A stretch of DNA of 64,000 nucleotides, from contig JAFWAC010000015.1 in assembly GCA_017507805.1 (NCBI GenBank), forward strand, positions 124,001 to 188,000, given 5' to 3'. This DNA comes from Clostridia bacterium (GTDB lineage: Bacteria; Bacillota; Clostridia; Oscillospirales; Acutalibacteraceae). Of this stretch, positions 40,512 to 48,704 are shown in pieces; position 1 is the stretch's first letter, and each line of letters opens with the position of its first letter. The notes below the pieces were generated by a model, which searched no databases, was not told the origin of the DNA, and worked only from the letters and a program-made list of their open reading frames with translations. Both the position numbers and the translations under genes were made by a program.

Positions 40512-40553
40512 ATTCCAAATTTAACCTTTGGGTTGAGTTTGGAATTTTCTTTT
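40512..40553 (+). terminator. Terminator after the tRNA-Pro fragment
   Basis: Stem ATTCCAAATTTAACC (40512-40526) with GGTTGAGTTTGGAAT (40531-40545, two G-U pairs), followed by TTTTCTTTT. It looks like the original terminator of the tRNA gene. Confidence 0.75.
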
Positions 40554-40588
40554 ATATATAGTATAAAAACCATTTTATTAAAAAATGC

Positions 40589-40617
40589 TTCCATTTCTTA
40601 ATGATTGATGATATAAT
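40589..40617 (+). promoter_or_regulatory. Promoter of the GH2 gene
   Basis: TATAAT at 40612-40617 with no good -35. TTCCATTTC occupies the -35 region (40589-40597), resembling the TCCAT boxes upstream of the AraC gene at 43181, so activator dependence is possible. Confidence 0.5.
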
Positions 40618-40655
40618 ACCCTAAAATATATCCGCGAAAGGATAAGGTGATTAAG

Positions 40656-42773
40656 ATGAAATATCAAAGTCTTAACGGTGAATGGAGATATAGGGTAGGG
40701 AAGGGAGAACAAACCACAGTTACAGTCCCTTTTTCCTGTTTGCCTGTAGGTCATTCTGAATGTGAGCTTGTTTTTGATTTGGAGGAAAACGGCAAGCATA
40801 TTTTTCTTGAATTTTTGGGTATTACATACGGTGCTGATCTTTATCTTAACGACATATTTTTAGGTAAGATGCTGCCTTACAGTGAGTACCGTTTTGAAAT
40901 AGGAGACATCGCTAAGGAAAAAGGCAATATTTTAAGAGTGGAGCTTGAGGATATTCGGCTTAAATTCGGTCCTACCGAGGGTTGGGAAAACTTCGGCGGT
41001 ATTATCCGCGATGTAAATATTGTTTATGCAGACGAATTTTATTTTGAAGATGTATTCTTTTGGTCGGAGCTTAAAAATAACTACAAGGATGCATTGATGT
41101 ATGTAAAGATTAAGGCTACTCTTGATAAGGAGTGCACAGTAAGGCTTGCCTTAAAGGGTGAGGAGGTTTGCAGCTATACGCAAGCCGCTAATATAGATGC
41201 TATCCCCTTTGAGGTTGAAAATGTTGCCCTGTGGTCAACGGAAAATCCTGTTCTTTATGAGTTGACGGTTGCTTGCGGTGACGAGCTTTATAGCTGTAAT
41301 GTGGGCTTCAGGGAAATTACCTGTGATAAGCATGCCTTTTTGCTTAACGGTAATCCGATATTTATTCAGGGTGTTTGCAAGCACGAAATGTTTGGTGACA
41401 GCGGACATACTCCAACCATCGAGCAAATGGAAACTGACCTCAGAATGATAAAAAATGCAGGCTGTAACTTTGTGCGTCTGGTGCATTATCCGCATAACAA
41501 AAAAATACTTGATTTGGCGGACAAAATCGGTCTTATGGTATCTGAGGAACCCGGGCTTTGGTGGTCGGATACTTCTGACAGCGAGGTCGCAGAGGGAAGT
41601 ATAGAAGTGCTTAAAAGAACGATTATGAGGGACAGAAATCATGCCTCGATCGCTTTTTGGCTCTGCTTTAACGAGTGCAGATTTACCGAACAGTTTTTAA
41701 TTGATTCCGCAAAGACCTGCAAGGAGTATGACCCGACAAGAATGGTTTCGGGCGCTAACTGTATGAGCCTTGAGGACACAAAGAAATATTATAATATCTG
41801 CGGCTTTGATTTTTATACAATGCATCCTTATGCGCCTACATTTGAGCGTTCAAAGCTTTCGGCGGAATATCTCACCGATAAGCCGCTTATATTTACCGAG
41901 TGGGGCGGTTATTATGTTTACGATAATCCGCATTTGCTCAAGGATTTTATTTCTTCGATGAAAAAGCTTTACAATAACCGTTCTGACGAAGCGGCTCTTG
42001 CAGGAATGTGCTTTTGGGAATGGTCGGAGCTTAATGACTTTAACCGTGGCAAGCCTGCTTGTGTAGACGGGGTGCTCCGTGAGGGTCTTACCGATAAATA
42101 CCGTAATCCTACCTTGATTTTTGATGCCTTTTGCGAAGCACTGAAGGATGACGCTATAGAGGATTTAGCATCACTTTATGAGTACAACGGTCTTACTACT
42201 GTTAATGGCAAGGCTTTAAGCGGTAAAGGCGGAAAAGCTTTTGAAGAAGCATTAGAGGGCATAGATGCGCCTATTCCGTCACATTATACCCGTATGAGGG
42301 CGCGTAAAACCGCTATCGGACCTAAGCTTCAGCGCGAGGAAGTAAAAGGGCTTGCCACCACTCCGTTTGTGCTGTCAAAAGGCTTTCCTCTTGAGTTTGA
42401 GGGCGAGTGCGAAACCGATTGCGTTAGCATAATAGGTGCAGTGGCCGTTGCATACGGCTATCCTTTGGCGGGAGAATACGGTGAAGCAGTGGCTGAGGTT
42501 GAAGTGAGCTTTAAAAACGGTGAAAAGCAGACCTTTACCCTTAAAAACGGTGTGGATATTGCCACGGTTTTAACCACACTCGGTTCTTCGAGAATTAATC
42601 CCATAGCTGAAAATGCAGAAGGCTTTGCCAATTTCAGTTATGAAAAAAACCGCGAAAACTACAGAATTAATCTTTTAAAGCTCAAAACCGAAAGCAAGGG
42701 AATTATTGAAAAAATAAGATTTAATTGCGTGGCAGAGGGTTATGATATTTTAATATACGGCGTTTATTGCTGA
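40656..42773 (+). CDS. Glycoside hydrolase family 2 enzyme
   Basis: A 705-residue retaining exo-glycosidase of GH2. It has an N-terminal jelly-roll (LNGEWRYRVGKGE), an immunoglobulin-like domain and a TIM barrel. The acid/base is the Glu in WLCFNECRF (about residue 340) and the nucleophile the Glu in FTEWGGYY (about 415); HYPHNKKILDLADKIGLMVSEEPGLWW lies between jelly-roll and barrel (segment VRLVHYPHNKKILDLAD). There is no signal peptide, so it acts in the cytoplasm on imported oligosaccharides. GH2 includes beta-galactosidase, beta-mannosidase and beta-glucuronidase, and the specificity is not clear. ATG at 40656, AAGGTGA upstream. Confidence 0.9.
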   Translation: MKYQSLNGEWRYRVGKGEQTTVTVPFSCLPVGHSECELVFDLEENGKHIFLEFLGITYGADLYLNDIFLGKMLPYSEYRFEIGDIAKEKGNILRVELEDIRLKFGPTEGWENFGGIIRDVNIVYADEFYFEDVFFWSELKNNYKDALMYVKIKATLDKECTVRLALKGEEVCSYTQAANIDAIPFEVENVALWSTENPVLYELTVACGDELYSCNVGFREITCDKHAFLLNGNPIFIQGVCKHEMFGDSGHTPTIEQMETDLRMIKNAGCNFVRLVHYPHNKKILDLADKIGLMVSEEPGLWWSDTSDSEVAEGSIEVLKRTIMRDRNHASIAFWLCFNECRFTEQFLIDSAKTCKEYDPTRMVSGANCMSLEDTKKYYNICGFDFYTMHPYAPTFERSKLSAEYLTDKPLIFTEWGGYYVYDNPHLLKDFISSMKKLYNNRSDEAALAGMCFWEWSELNDFNRGKPACVDGVLREGLTDKYRNPTLIFDAFCEALKDDAIEDLASLYEYNGLTTVNGKALSGKGGKAFEEALEGIDAPIPSHYTRMRARKTAIGPKLQREEVKGLATTPFVLSKGFPLEFEGECETDCVSIIGAVAVAYGYPLAGEYGEAVAEVEVSFKNGEKQTFTLKNGVDIATVLTTLGSSRINPIAENAEGFANFSYEKNRENYRINLLKLKTESKGIIEKIRFNCVAEGYDILIYGVYC

Positions 42774-42788
42774 TGAAACAATTTTGGT

Positions 42789-42816
42789 GGGGACTGCAAT
42801 TGCAGTCCCCTTTTTT
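42789..42816 (+). terminator. Terminator after the GH2 gene
   Basis: A perfect palindrome GGGGACTGCAA/TTGCAGTCCCC (42789-42810) followed by TTTTTT (42811-42816). Confidence 0.93.
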
Positions 42817-42830
42817 AGAGGTGTAATATT

Positions 42831-43085
42831 GAAAAAGTCCATTTTAAATTAAAAAGTGCAGTATTTGAATTTTGACACAGCTTTAAAAATAAGTCAAAAA
42901 AAGAAAAGGAATTTTTTGCTGATTTTTAATTGCGGTTTAAAATTGAAATTATAGATTTATTACCTTAATATGGATGGTTTTTTATTAATTTTCCATATTT
43001 GCTGTTTTTTTCTATGTGTTTTTGTGAAAAATTCCATCTTTAATTGAAAAAATCCATTTCATTTATATGCTTGAACTGTTATAAT
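42831..43085 (+). promoter_or_regulatory. AT-rich promoter region with repeated GAAAAANTCCAT boxes
   Basis: The gap 42817-43180 has no gene. Three copies of GAAAAANTCCAT lie at 42831-42842, 43026-43037 and 43046-43057. An inverted repeat AATATGGA (42967-42974) / TCCATATT (42992-42999) shares the TCCAT core. A TATAAT at 43080-43085 lacks a -35, and the last box ends where the -35 should begin, as for an activated promoter. Binding by the AraC protein encoded downstream is inference. Confidence 0.55.
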
Positions 43086-43180
43086 AAAAACAACTAATAG
43101 GGGAATTGGATTTTGCGGTATATCCGAAATTCCAAGAATGAAAAAATCTATGTTTTGTGAAAAGTGGGGTGCCTGAGGTT

Positions 43181-44050
43181 TTGAAAAAACAACACAGTTA
43201 TTTTATTTTCGGCAGAGACAGTCAGTTTTTATTGGATTCCAATTATGCTACCGATGAATACGATTTGTTTGTTAATGGTTGCGGTATAGACTATTATACA
43301 GAGCTTAAGAAAAATTATGTTATGAGCCGAAAAAACGGTCGCAAGGATTACCTTTTGCTTTTTATTGAAGAGGGAAGCTGTGTTTTTGAGCATGACGGCA
43401 TCAGAAATACTGTTGACGAAAACTCCATTATTTTGTTCAAACCAAACCAATCTCAATTCTATTCTTATTTTATGGACAGAACAACAAGAGTTTTTTGGGT
43501 TCACTTTACCGGAAGGAAAGCAGAACAAATTTTAAAAAATGCAAATATAGACCTACCCTTTGCAACACTTTATTATAAGCCTACCCATCTGGAAACAGCA
43601 ATTTATAATATAATAGCTGAATTTAAGAAGCCCACGCAGTATTATAGGGAAATCTGCAGTAGCTACCTTAATATTTATCTTAATTATATAGGCGATGCTT
43701 TGAACAATGATAACGAAAGCAGTAATGTCAATGATAAGCTTGCAGAGGTAGCCCGGAATATTTCAACCACCTATGACCAGAATTTACCTATAGAGTATTA
43801 TGCCAATATTTACGGTTGCTCTGTCAACCAGTTTACTATTATTTTCAGAGAAAATTTCGGCTGTACTCCGCGTGCATATATTACTCAACAGCGGCTTAAC
43901 ACAGCAGAAAATCTTTTGCTTAACAGCAATTTGAGTATAAAGAAAATAGCCGAATCGATAGGTTATGACGACCCGCTTTATTTTTCAAGAATATTTAAAA
44001 AACGATACGGATATTCACCCAGAGAATTTAAAGAACTATATATGCAATAG
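43181..44050 (+). CDS. AraC-family transcriptional regulator
   Basis: A regulator of about 289 residues: an N-terminal cupin-like sensor (YLLLFIEEGSCVFEHDG, FKPNQSQFYSYFM, WVHFTG) and a C-terminal pair of AraC helix-turn-helix units (LPIEYYANIYGCSVNQFTIIF and LSIKKIAESIGYDDPLYFSRIFKKRYG, then PREFKE). The sensor layout is that of sugar-responsive AraC regulators next to CUT1 transporters. The start is uncertain: I prefer the TTG at 43181 (MKKQHSYFIF) with GGGGTG upstream; a GTG at 43157 has no good site. It opens the transport operon and probably activates it. Confidence 0.92.
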   Translation: MKKQHSYFIFGRDSQFLLDSNYATDEYDLFVNGCGIDYYTELKKNYVMSRKNGRKDYLLLFIEEGSCVFEHDGIRNTVDENSIILFKPNQSQFYSYFMDRTTRVFWVHFTGRKAEQILKNANIDLPFATLYYKPTHLETAIYNIIAEFKKPTQYYREICSSYLNIYLNYIGDALNNDNESSNVNDKLAEVARNISTTYDQNLPIEYYANIYGCSVNQFTIIFRENFGCTPRAYITQQRLNTAENLLLNSNLSIKKIAESIGYDDPLYFSRIFKKRYGYSPREFKELYMQ

Positions 44051-44079
44051 CGGATATTTTGCAAATTGGAGATTTGTTT

Positions 44080-46857
44080 ATGAAACGGTTGTTTGCGTTT
44101 TTAATGGTTGCGGTTTTAATATCGCTTACGCTTATTGTGGCGGCAGATAATACCCAAGGTTTACAGGAAGCAGAAGCTATAATTACATATTTTGATTACA
44201 GTAATACCCTTTTGCCCGATGCAGAGGATGGGATAACACTGCTTGAAGGCGATGAGGTTACACTTGGCTCAGGCGATAAGAAAAGCTTTGATTTTGAGAC
44301 CTTGACTGACGGAAGCTATATAATTGAGGCTGAGTATAACGCAAAAAACAGCAAGGACGAACTTGAAATAGCTTTGAAAATAGACGGTGAATATTTTTTC
44401 GAGGAAATATCCTCTGTGAAATTGCCGAGAATATGGGTTAATGACGGTGATAAAAAAACCGATAAAACAGGTAATGAAGCCGCCCCTGCGCAAATTCTTT
44501 GGGACGGCTATACAAAGCAGTATTTAACCGATTTTGAGGGTATTGCTCTTGAAGCCTATAAATTCTCATTAACCGCAGGCTCGCACAGCTTGGAAATAGA
44601 AATTCTTTCGGGCGATATTTCTATCAGAAAATTGGCATTTGTTCAGCCCATAAAAACGGTGGATTATAAAACCTATAAAAGCAATAACGGTGATAAATCC
44701 AATTATAACGGTGAGCCTGTTGTTATCGAGGCAGAGGACGCAGTTTATAAAACCGACAAAACCTTAATCCCAAAGGCCGATAACAGCGACCCGGGCATCA
44801 GCCCTGCAAGCGCCACCAAAACCCTTCTTAACACAATCGGTTTTAATAGCTGGAATTCACCGAATGAGTCGCTTACCTGGAAGTTCAGCGCCCCGAAAAG
44901 CGGATTTTATAAGCTGGGCTTTAAGTTCAAGCAAAGCGAAGCGCTTAATAACATATCATACCGCAAAATTTTAATTGACGGCGAGACTCCCTTCACGGAA
45001 GCGCTTAACATACCCTTTGGTTACGGCAACGGTTGGCAGTTTGATGAATTTTCAAACGATGACGGCAACCCATATCTTATTTATTTAAGCGAGGGTGAGC
45101 ATACCCTTACAATGACAGTAACATTAAGCGAGGTAGCCAAATATTACAGAAGGTTAGAGGAAATTGTAAACAGCCTCGGCGATATTTACATTAATATTTC
45201 TATGATAACGGGTGAGTCGCCCGATAAAAACCGCGACTATGACCTGTTCCGTCAGATACCTGATTTGAACGATAGTTTGCAGAGCAATTATGATAAAATA
45301 ACAGCTCTTGCAAAAGAAATGAAAGCTTCTACCGAAATGTCGGGCAGTTCTATGATAGCGGCAATGAATAATATGGCGCGAGTGCTCAAATCTATGATAG
45401 ATAACCCGTATACCGCGCAAAGGTATTTGACAGATTATTATTCTAATTATACAAGCGTTGGCGGTTGGCTTTACGATATGAAATCAATGCCACTCTCGTT
45501 AGACAGGATTATTTTTTCCTCCCCTGACGACAGTGATGTTGAAAATAAATCGGGCTTTTTCACAAGGCTGTTTTTCGGTATTAAAAGATTTATTTCATCC
45601 TTTAGCTCTGAGTACAATACATTAGGCTCTGTCAGTGAGGACGGCGCCACCATTAAAATATGGGTTAATTGGGGCAGAGATCAGGCAGAAATTCTCGGCA
45701 ATATGATTGCCGATGATTTCACCCCCGAAAGCGGTATTAATGTTAAGCTTGAAATTGTTAATGCGGGTATAATTAAGGGTATTCTGGCGGGAAATCCGCC
45801 CGACCTTTCTCTGCATATGGCAAGAAGCGAGCCCGTAAACCTTGCAATGCGCGGCGCACTGTATGATTTAACCGAGTTTGACGATTATGACGAGGTTTGC
45901 AAAAGATTTGCAAAAACAGCATCGGTGCCTTATATGTATGAGGACGGTATTTATGCCTTACCCGATACACAGGCTTTTTATGTAATGTATTACAGAAAAG
46001 ATATTCTTGAAAAGCTTGGAATAAAGGTGCCGACAGATTGGCAGGAATTTATTGACGCAACGGTTACTATTCAGCGGAATAATATGCAGGTTTGGCTGCC
46101 GTACCTGAAAATCACAACCGCAACCACAGTTAATACAGGTGTTGGCGGACTAAGTCTTTTCCCCACGCTTATGCATCAGTCGGGACTGAGTATGTATAAC
46201 AAGGAGGGCACAGCCTGTACCTTAGGCACGACCGAGGCTTTAGAGGTTTTTAAATTCTGGACAGATTTCTATACACAGTATAAGCTGCCTAAAGAGGCAA
46301 GCTTTTATAACCGTTTCAGAATAGGTACAATGCCTTTGGGTATTGAAAGCTATACCCTTTATCAAACCCTTGTTAATGCAGCTCCCGAAATAAGAGAAAA
46401 TTGGGCTATTGCTGAAATTCCCGGTACCAGAAACAGTGACGGAACAGTCAACAATGTAACGGCAGGCTCAGGCACAGGCTGTGGAGTTATTGCCGATACA
46501 GGTAATGAGGAATACGCTTGGAAATTTATCAAATGGTGGACTGAGGCTGAAACGCAGCTTAAATATTCCGATAGGGTGGAGACTATCTTAGGCACACTCG
46601 GCAGGGTGGCTTCTGCTAATATGGAAGCTGTTTCGGGTATGGCTTGGAATAGAGAGGACTTAAAGGTTATTATGTCTGCCTGGGATAAGGTGGAAGAGGT
46701 AGAGGAAGTCCCCGGAAGCTATTATCTTACCCGTGCGGTTGACCAGGCTTATTGGGCTGTGGTCAACGGAACAACTACTGCAAAAGAGGCTCTTATTACC
46801 TGGAGTAAGGTTGCAGATAACGAAATTACGAGAAAAATTAACGATTACAAAAATTAA
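44080..46857 (+). CDS. Sugar ABC transporter binding protein fused to N-terminal carbohydrate-binding-like domains
   Basis: A 925-residue exported protein. After a signal peptide (MKRLFAFLMVAVLISLTLIVA, no lipobox Cys) come two beta-sandwich domains of CBM6/35-like pattern (about 30-195 and 210-380; the second has VVIEAEDAVY). A helical linker follows, then a family 1 solute-binding domain (about 535-925, IKIWVNWGRDQAEILGNMIADDF and LAGNPPDLSLHMA). The binding domain is C-terminal, the reverse of a normal lipoprotein, so it may stay membrane-bound by an uncleaved signal or the amphipathic segment near 515. It heads a transporter operon with two permeases next door. Substrate inferred to be an oligosaccharide. 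Confidence 0.88.
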   Translation: MKRLFAFLMVAVLISLTLIVAADNTQGLQEAEAIITYFDYSNTLLPDAEDGITLLEGDEVTLGSGDKKSFDFETLTDGSYIIEAEYNAKNSKDELEIALKIDGEYFFEEISSVKLPRIWVNDGDKKTDKTGNEAAPAQILWDGYTKQYLTDFEGIALEAYKFSLTAGSHSLEIEILSGDISIRKLAFVQPIKTVDYKTYKSNNGDKSNYNGEPVVIEAEDAVYKTDKTLIPKADNSDPGISPASATKTLLNTIGFNSWNSPNESLTWKFSAPKSGFYKLGFKFKQSEALNNISYRKILIDGETPFTEALNIPFGYGNGWQFDEFSNDDGNPYLIYLSEGEHTLTMTVTLSEVAKYYRRLEEIVNSLGDIYINISMITGESPDKNRDYDLFRQIPDLNDSLQSNYDKITALAKEMKASTEMSGSSMIAAMNNMARVLKSMIDNPYTAQRYLTDYYSNYTSVGGWLYDMKSMPLSLDRIIFSSPDDSDVENKSGFFTRLFFGIKRFISSFSSEYNTLGSVSEDGATIKIWVNWGRDQAEILGNMIADDFTPESGINVKLEIVNAGIIKGILAGNPPDLSLHMARSEPVNLAMRGALYDLTEFDDYDEVCKRFAKTASVPYMYEDGIYALPDTQAFYVMYYRKDILEKLGIKVPTDWQEFIDATVTIQRNNMQVWLPYLKITTATTVNTGVGGLSLFPTLMHQSGLSMYNKEGTACTLGTTEALEVFKFWTDFYTQYKLPKEASFYNRFRIGTMPLGIESYTLYQTLVNAAPEIRENWAIAEIPGTRNSDGTVNNVTAGSGTGCGVIADTGNEEYAWKFIKWWTEAETQLKYSDRVETILGTLGRVASANMEAVSGMAWNREDLKVIMSAWDKVEEVEEVPGSYYLTRAVDQAYWAVVNGTTTAKEALITWSKVADNEITRKINDYKN

Positions 46858-46881
46858 GAAGGGAAGAGGAAGGCTTTGAAA

Positions 46882-47778
46882 ATGCAGAACAAATCTAAAA
46901 ACCGTTTTCGGAATGAATTTTCCTTCTATGTAATGCTTGCTCCCTTTACCCTGATGTTTTTACTTTTTCTTGTTTTGCCGATTATAGCATCGGTTGCTTT
47001 GAGTTTTACTTCATACGATATGGTTCATAAAATGGACTTTGTCGGTTTTTCTAACTATTTCCGTATGTTTGTGGATGACGAGGTGTTTTTGACAACCGTT
47101 AAAAATACAATTCTGTTTTCATTCTTTACGGGACCCGTCGGCTTTTTGCTTTCATTTGTGCTGGCTTGGTTTATAAATGAATTTAAAACAGGTATCCGCA
47201 CATTTTTATCCTTCCTGTTTTATGCGCCCGCATTGGTCGGTAATGCATATTATATCTGGCAGGTGGCATTCAGTAATGATTCATACGGCTATATAAACAG
47301 TGTTTTACTTTCAATGAACCTTATAACCGAGCCTATCGCTTGGCTTAAAAATGAGGCTTATGTTCTGCCTGTTATTATGATTGTTCAGCTTTGGCAGAGT
47401 ATGGGTATTTCCTTCCTTTCTAATATATCCGGTCTGCAAAATGTTAATGACGAGCTTTATGAGGCAGGTGCTATTGACGGTATAAGAAGCCGTTGGCAGG
47501 AGCTTTGGTACATAACACTGCCTGCTATGAAGCATATGCTTTTATTCAGCGCTGTAATGCAGATTCAGTCAAGCTTTACTGTGGGAACCATTGCAGTAGA
47601 GCTTGCAGGTTATCCAAGTGTCGGCAATGCGGCGGATACAATGGTAGCCTATATGTCGGATGTGGGTACTGTAAGATATGAGCTGGGCTATGCTTGCTCT
47701 GTTGCAGTCTGTCTTTTTGTGATTATGGCATTTGCCCGTTGGCTTATCGGAAAAGTGCTTAACGGCGTTGGTAAGTGA
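46882..47778 (+). CDS. Sugar ABC transporter permease (CUT1, MalF/LplB type)
   Basis: A 298-residue permease with six predicted helices and the EAA motif region ELYEAGAIDGIRSRWQELWYITLPAM, which contacts the ATPase. It belongs to the MalF/UgpA half of CUT1 importers, usually for oligosaccharides. The ATG at 46882 has GAGGAAGG upstream. It lies between the large binding protein and its partner permease; no ATPase gene is present. Confidence 0.94.
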   Translation: MQNKSKNRFRNEFSFYVMLAPFTLMFLLFLVLPIIASVALSFTSYDMVHKMDFVGFSNYFRMFVDDEVFLTTVKNTILFSFFTGPVGFLLSFVLAWFINEFKTGIRTFLSFLFYAPALVGNAYYIWQVAFSNDSYGYINSVLLSMNLITEPIAWLKNEAYVLPVIMIVQLWQSMGISFLSNISGLQNVNDELYEAGAIDGIRSRWQELWYITLPAMKHMLLFSAVMQIQSSFTVGTIAVELAGYPSVGNAADTMVAYMSDVGTVRYELGYACSVAVCLFVIMAFARWLIGKVLNGVGK

Positions 47779-47791
47779 GAGGTAAAAAGCT

Positions 47792-48700
47792 ATGAGAATT
47801 AAAAACGAAAAAATAAGAGCAGCTTTATCAATGCAAAAGTCGGGCTCAAATGTCAGAAGATACACACGCTCTAAGGTAGGAAATTTCTTTTATTTTCTTT
47901 TCCTGATTTGCGGAGGGTTATTTTCTGTTTTACCGCTTATTTACTGTGTTACAACCTCCTTCAAGCCGATAGATGAGCTTCTCAAATTCCCGCCAAGCCT
48001 ATTCTGGGTGCAAAGACCGACACTGCAAAATTATCTTTCTTTGCCCAATTTGCTTTCTAATCTTAAAATTCCGCTTTCGAGATACATATTCAACAGCCTG
48101 TTTGTAAGCGTTGCCACAACTGCACTTTATGTAATTATTGCGGCAATGGCGGCATTTGTGCTTGCAAAAAGTAAGCTTAAAATCCGCAAGGCATATTTTA
48201 CCGTTGTTCAATACGCCCTGCTTTTCACCTCATATACCCTTGCGGTTCCGCAGTATCTTATATTCTCAAAGCTTGGGATGATAGATACCTATTTGGTCTA
48301 TATACTTCCTCACCTTGCTACTACAATGGGTGTATTCCTTTTGAAGCAGTATATGGAAGGCTCTGTACCCGATTCTTTAATAGAGGCTGCCGGAATGGAC
48401 GGTGCAGGAAATTTCAGAATTTTCTTCCAAATTGTTTTTCCGATAATTAAGCCTGCGTGGTTGACCTTAACCCTTTTCACCTTCCGCGACATCTGGGCGG
48501 CAGTTCCTCAGGGTACAATATTTGCGGAATCCCTGAAAACTCTGCCGCAGATTATGGCACAGATAACTGCCGGCGGTATTGCCCGTTCAGGTAGTGCTAT
48601 GGCAGTAACGGTTATTATGATGATTCCGCCTATTCTGGTTTATTTTATTTCACAAAGCAATGTTGTAGAAGCAATGTCAAGCGCAGGAATAAAGGAGTAA
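47792..48700 (+). CDS. Sugar ABC transporter permease (CUT1, MalG/YtcP type)
   Basis: A 302-residue permease with six predicted helices and the EAA loop SLIEAAGMDGAGNFRIFFQIVFPIIKP. It is the MalG-type partner of the permease just upstream (13-bp gap). The basic N-terminal tail (NEKIRAALSMQKSGSNVRR) is longer than usual. GAGAGG precedes the ATG. The next gene starts four bases after its stop codon. Confidence 0.94.
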   Translation: MRIKNEKIRAALSMQKSGSNVRRYTRSKVGNFFYFLFLICGGLFSVLPLIYCVTTSFKPIDELLKFPPSLFWVQRPTLQNYLSLPNLLSNLKIPLSRYIFNSLFVSVATTALYVIIAAMAAFVLAKSKLKIRKAYFTVVQYALLFTSYTLAVPQYLIFSKLGMIDTYLVYILPHLATTMGVFLLKQYMEGSVPDSLIEAAGMDGAGNFRIFFQIVFPIIKPAWLTLTLFTFRDIWAAVPQGTIFAESLKTLPQIMAQITAGGIARSGSAMAVTVIMMIPPILVYFISQSNVVEAMSSAGIKE

Positions 48701-48704
48701 TGCT

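Noticed and set aside
40340-40594. Minus-strand reading frame encoding LVEVTGLEPAASSS, of a kind often annotated as a hypothetical protein
   Set aside because: It is the antisense of the tRNA-Pro 3' half and its terminator. Such frames are known spurious calls.
40656-42773. Naming the GH2 enzyme beta-glucuronidase or beta-galactosidase
   Set aside because: Only the two catalytic Glu contexts are clear. The residues that set substrate specificity could not be assigned from the sequence.
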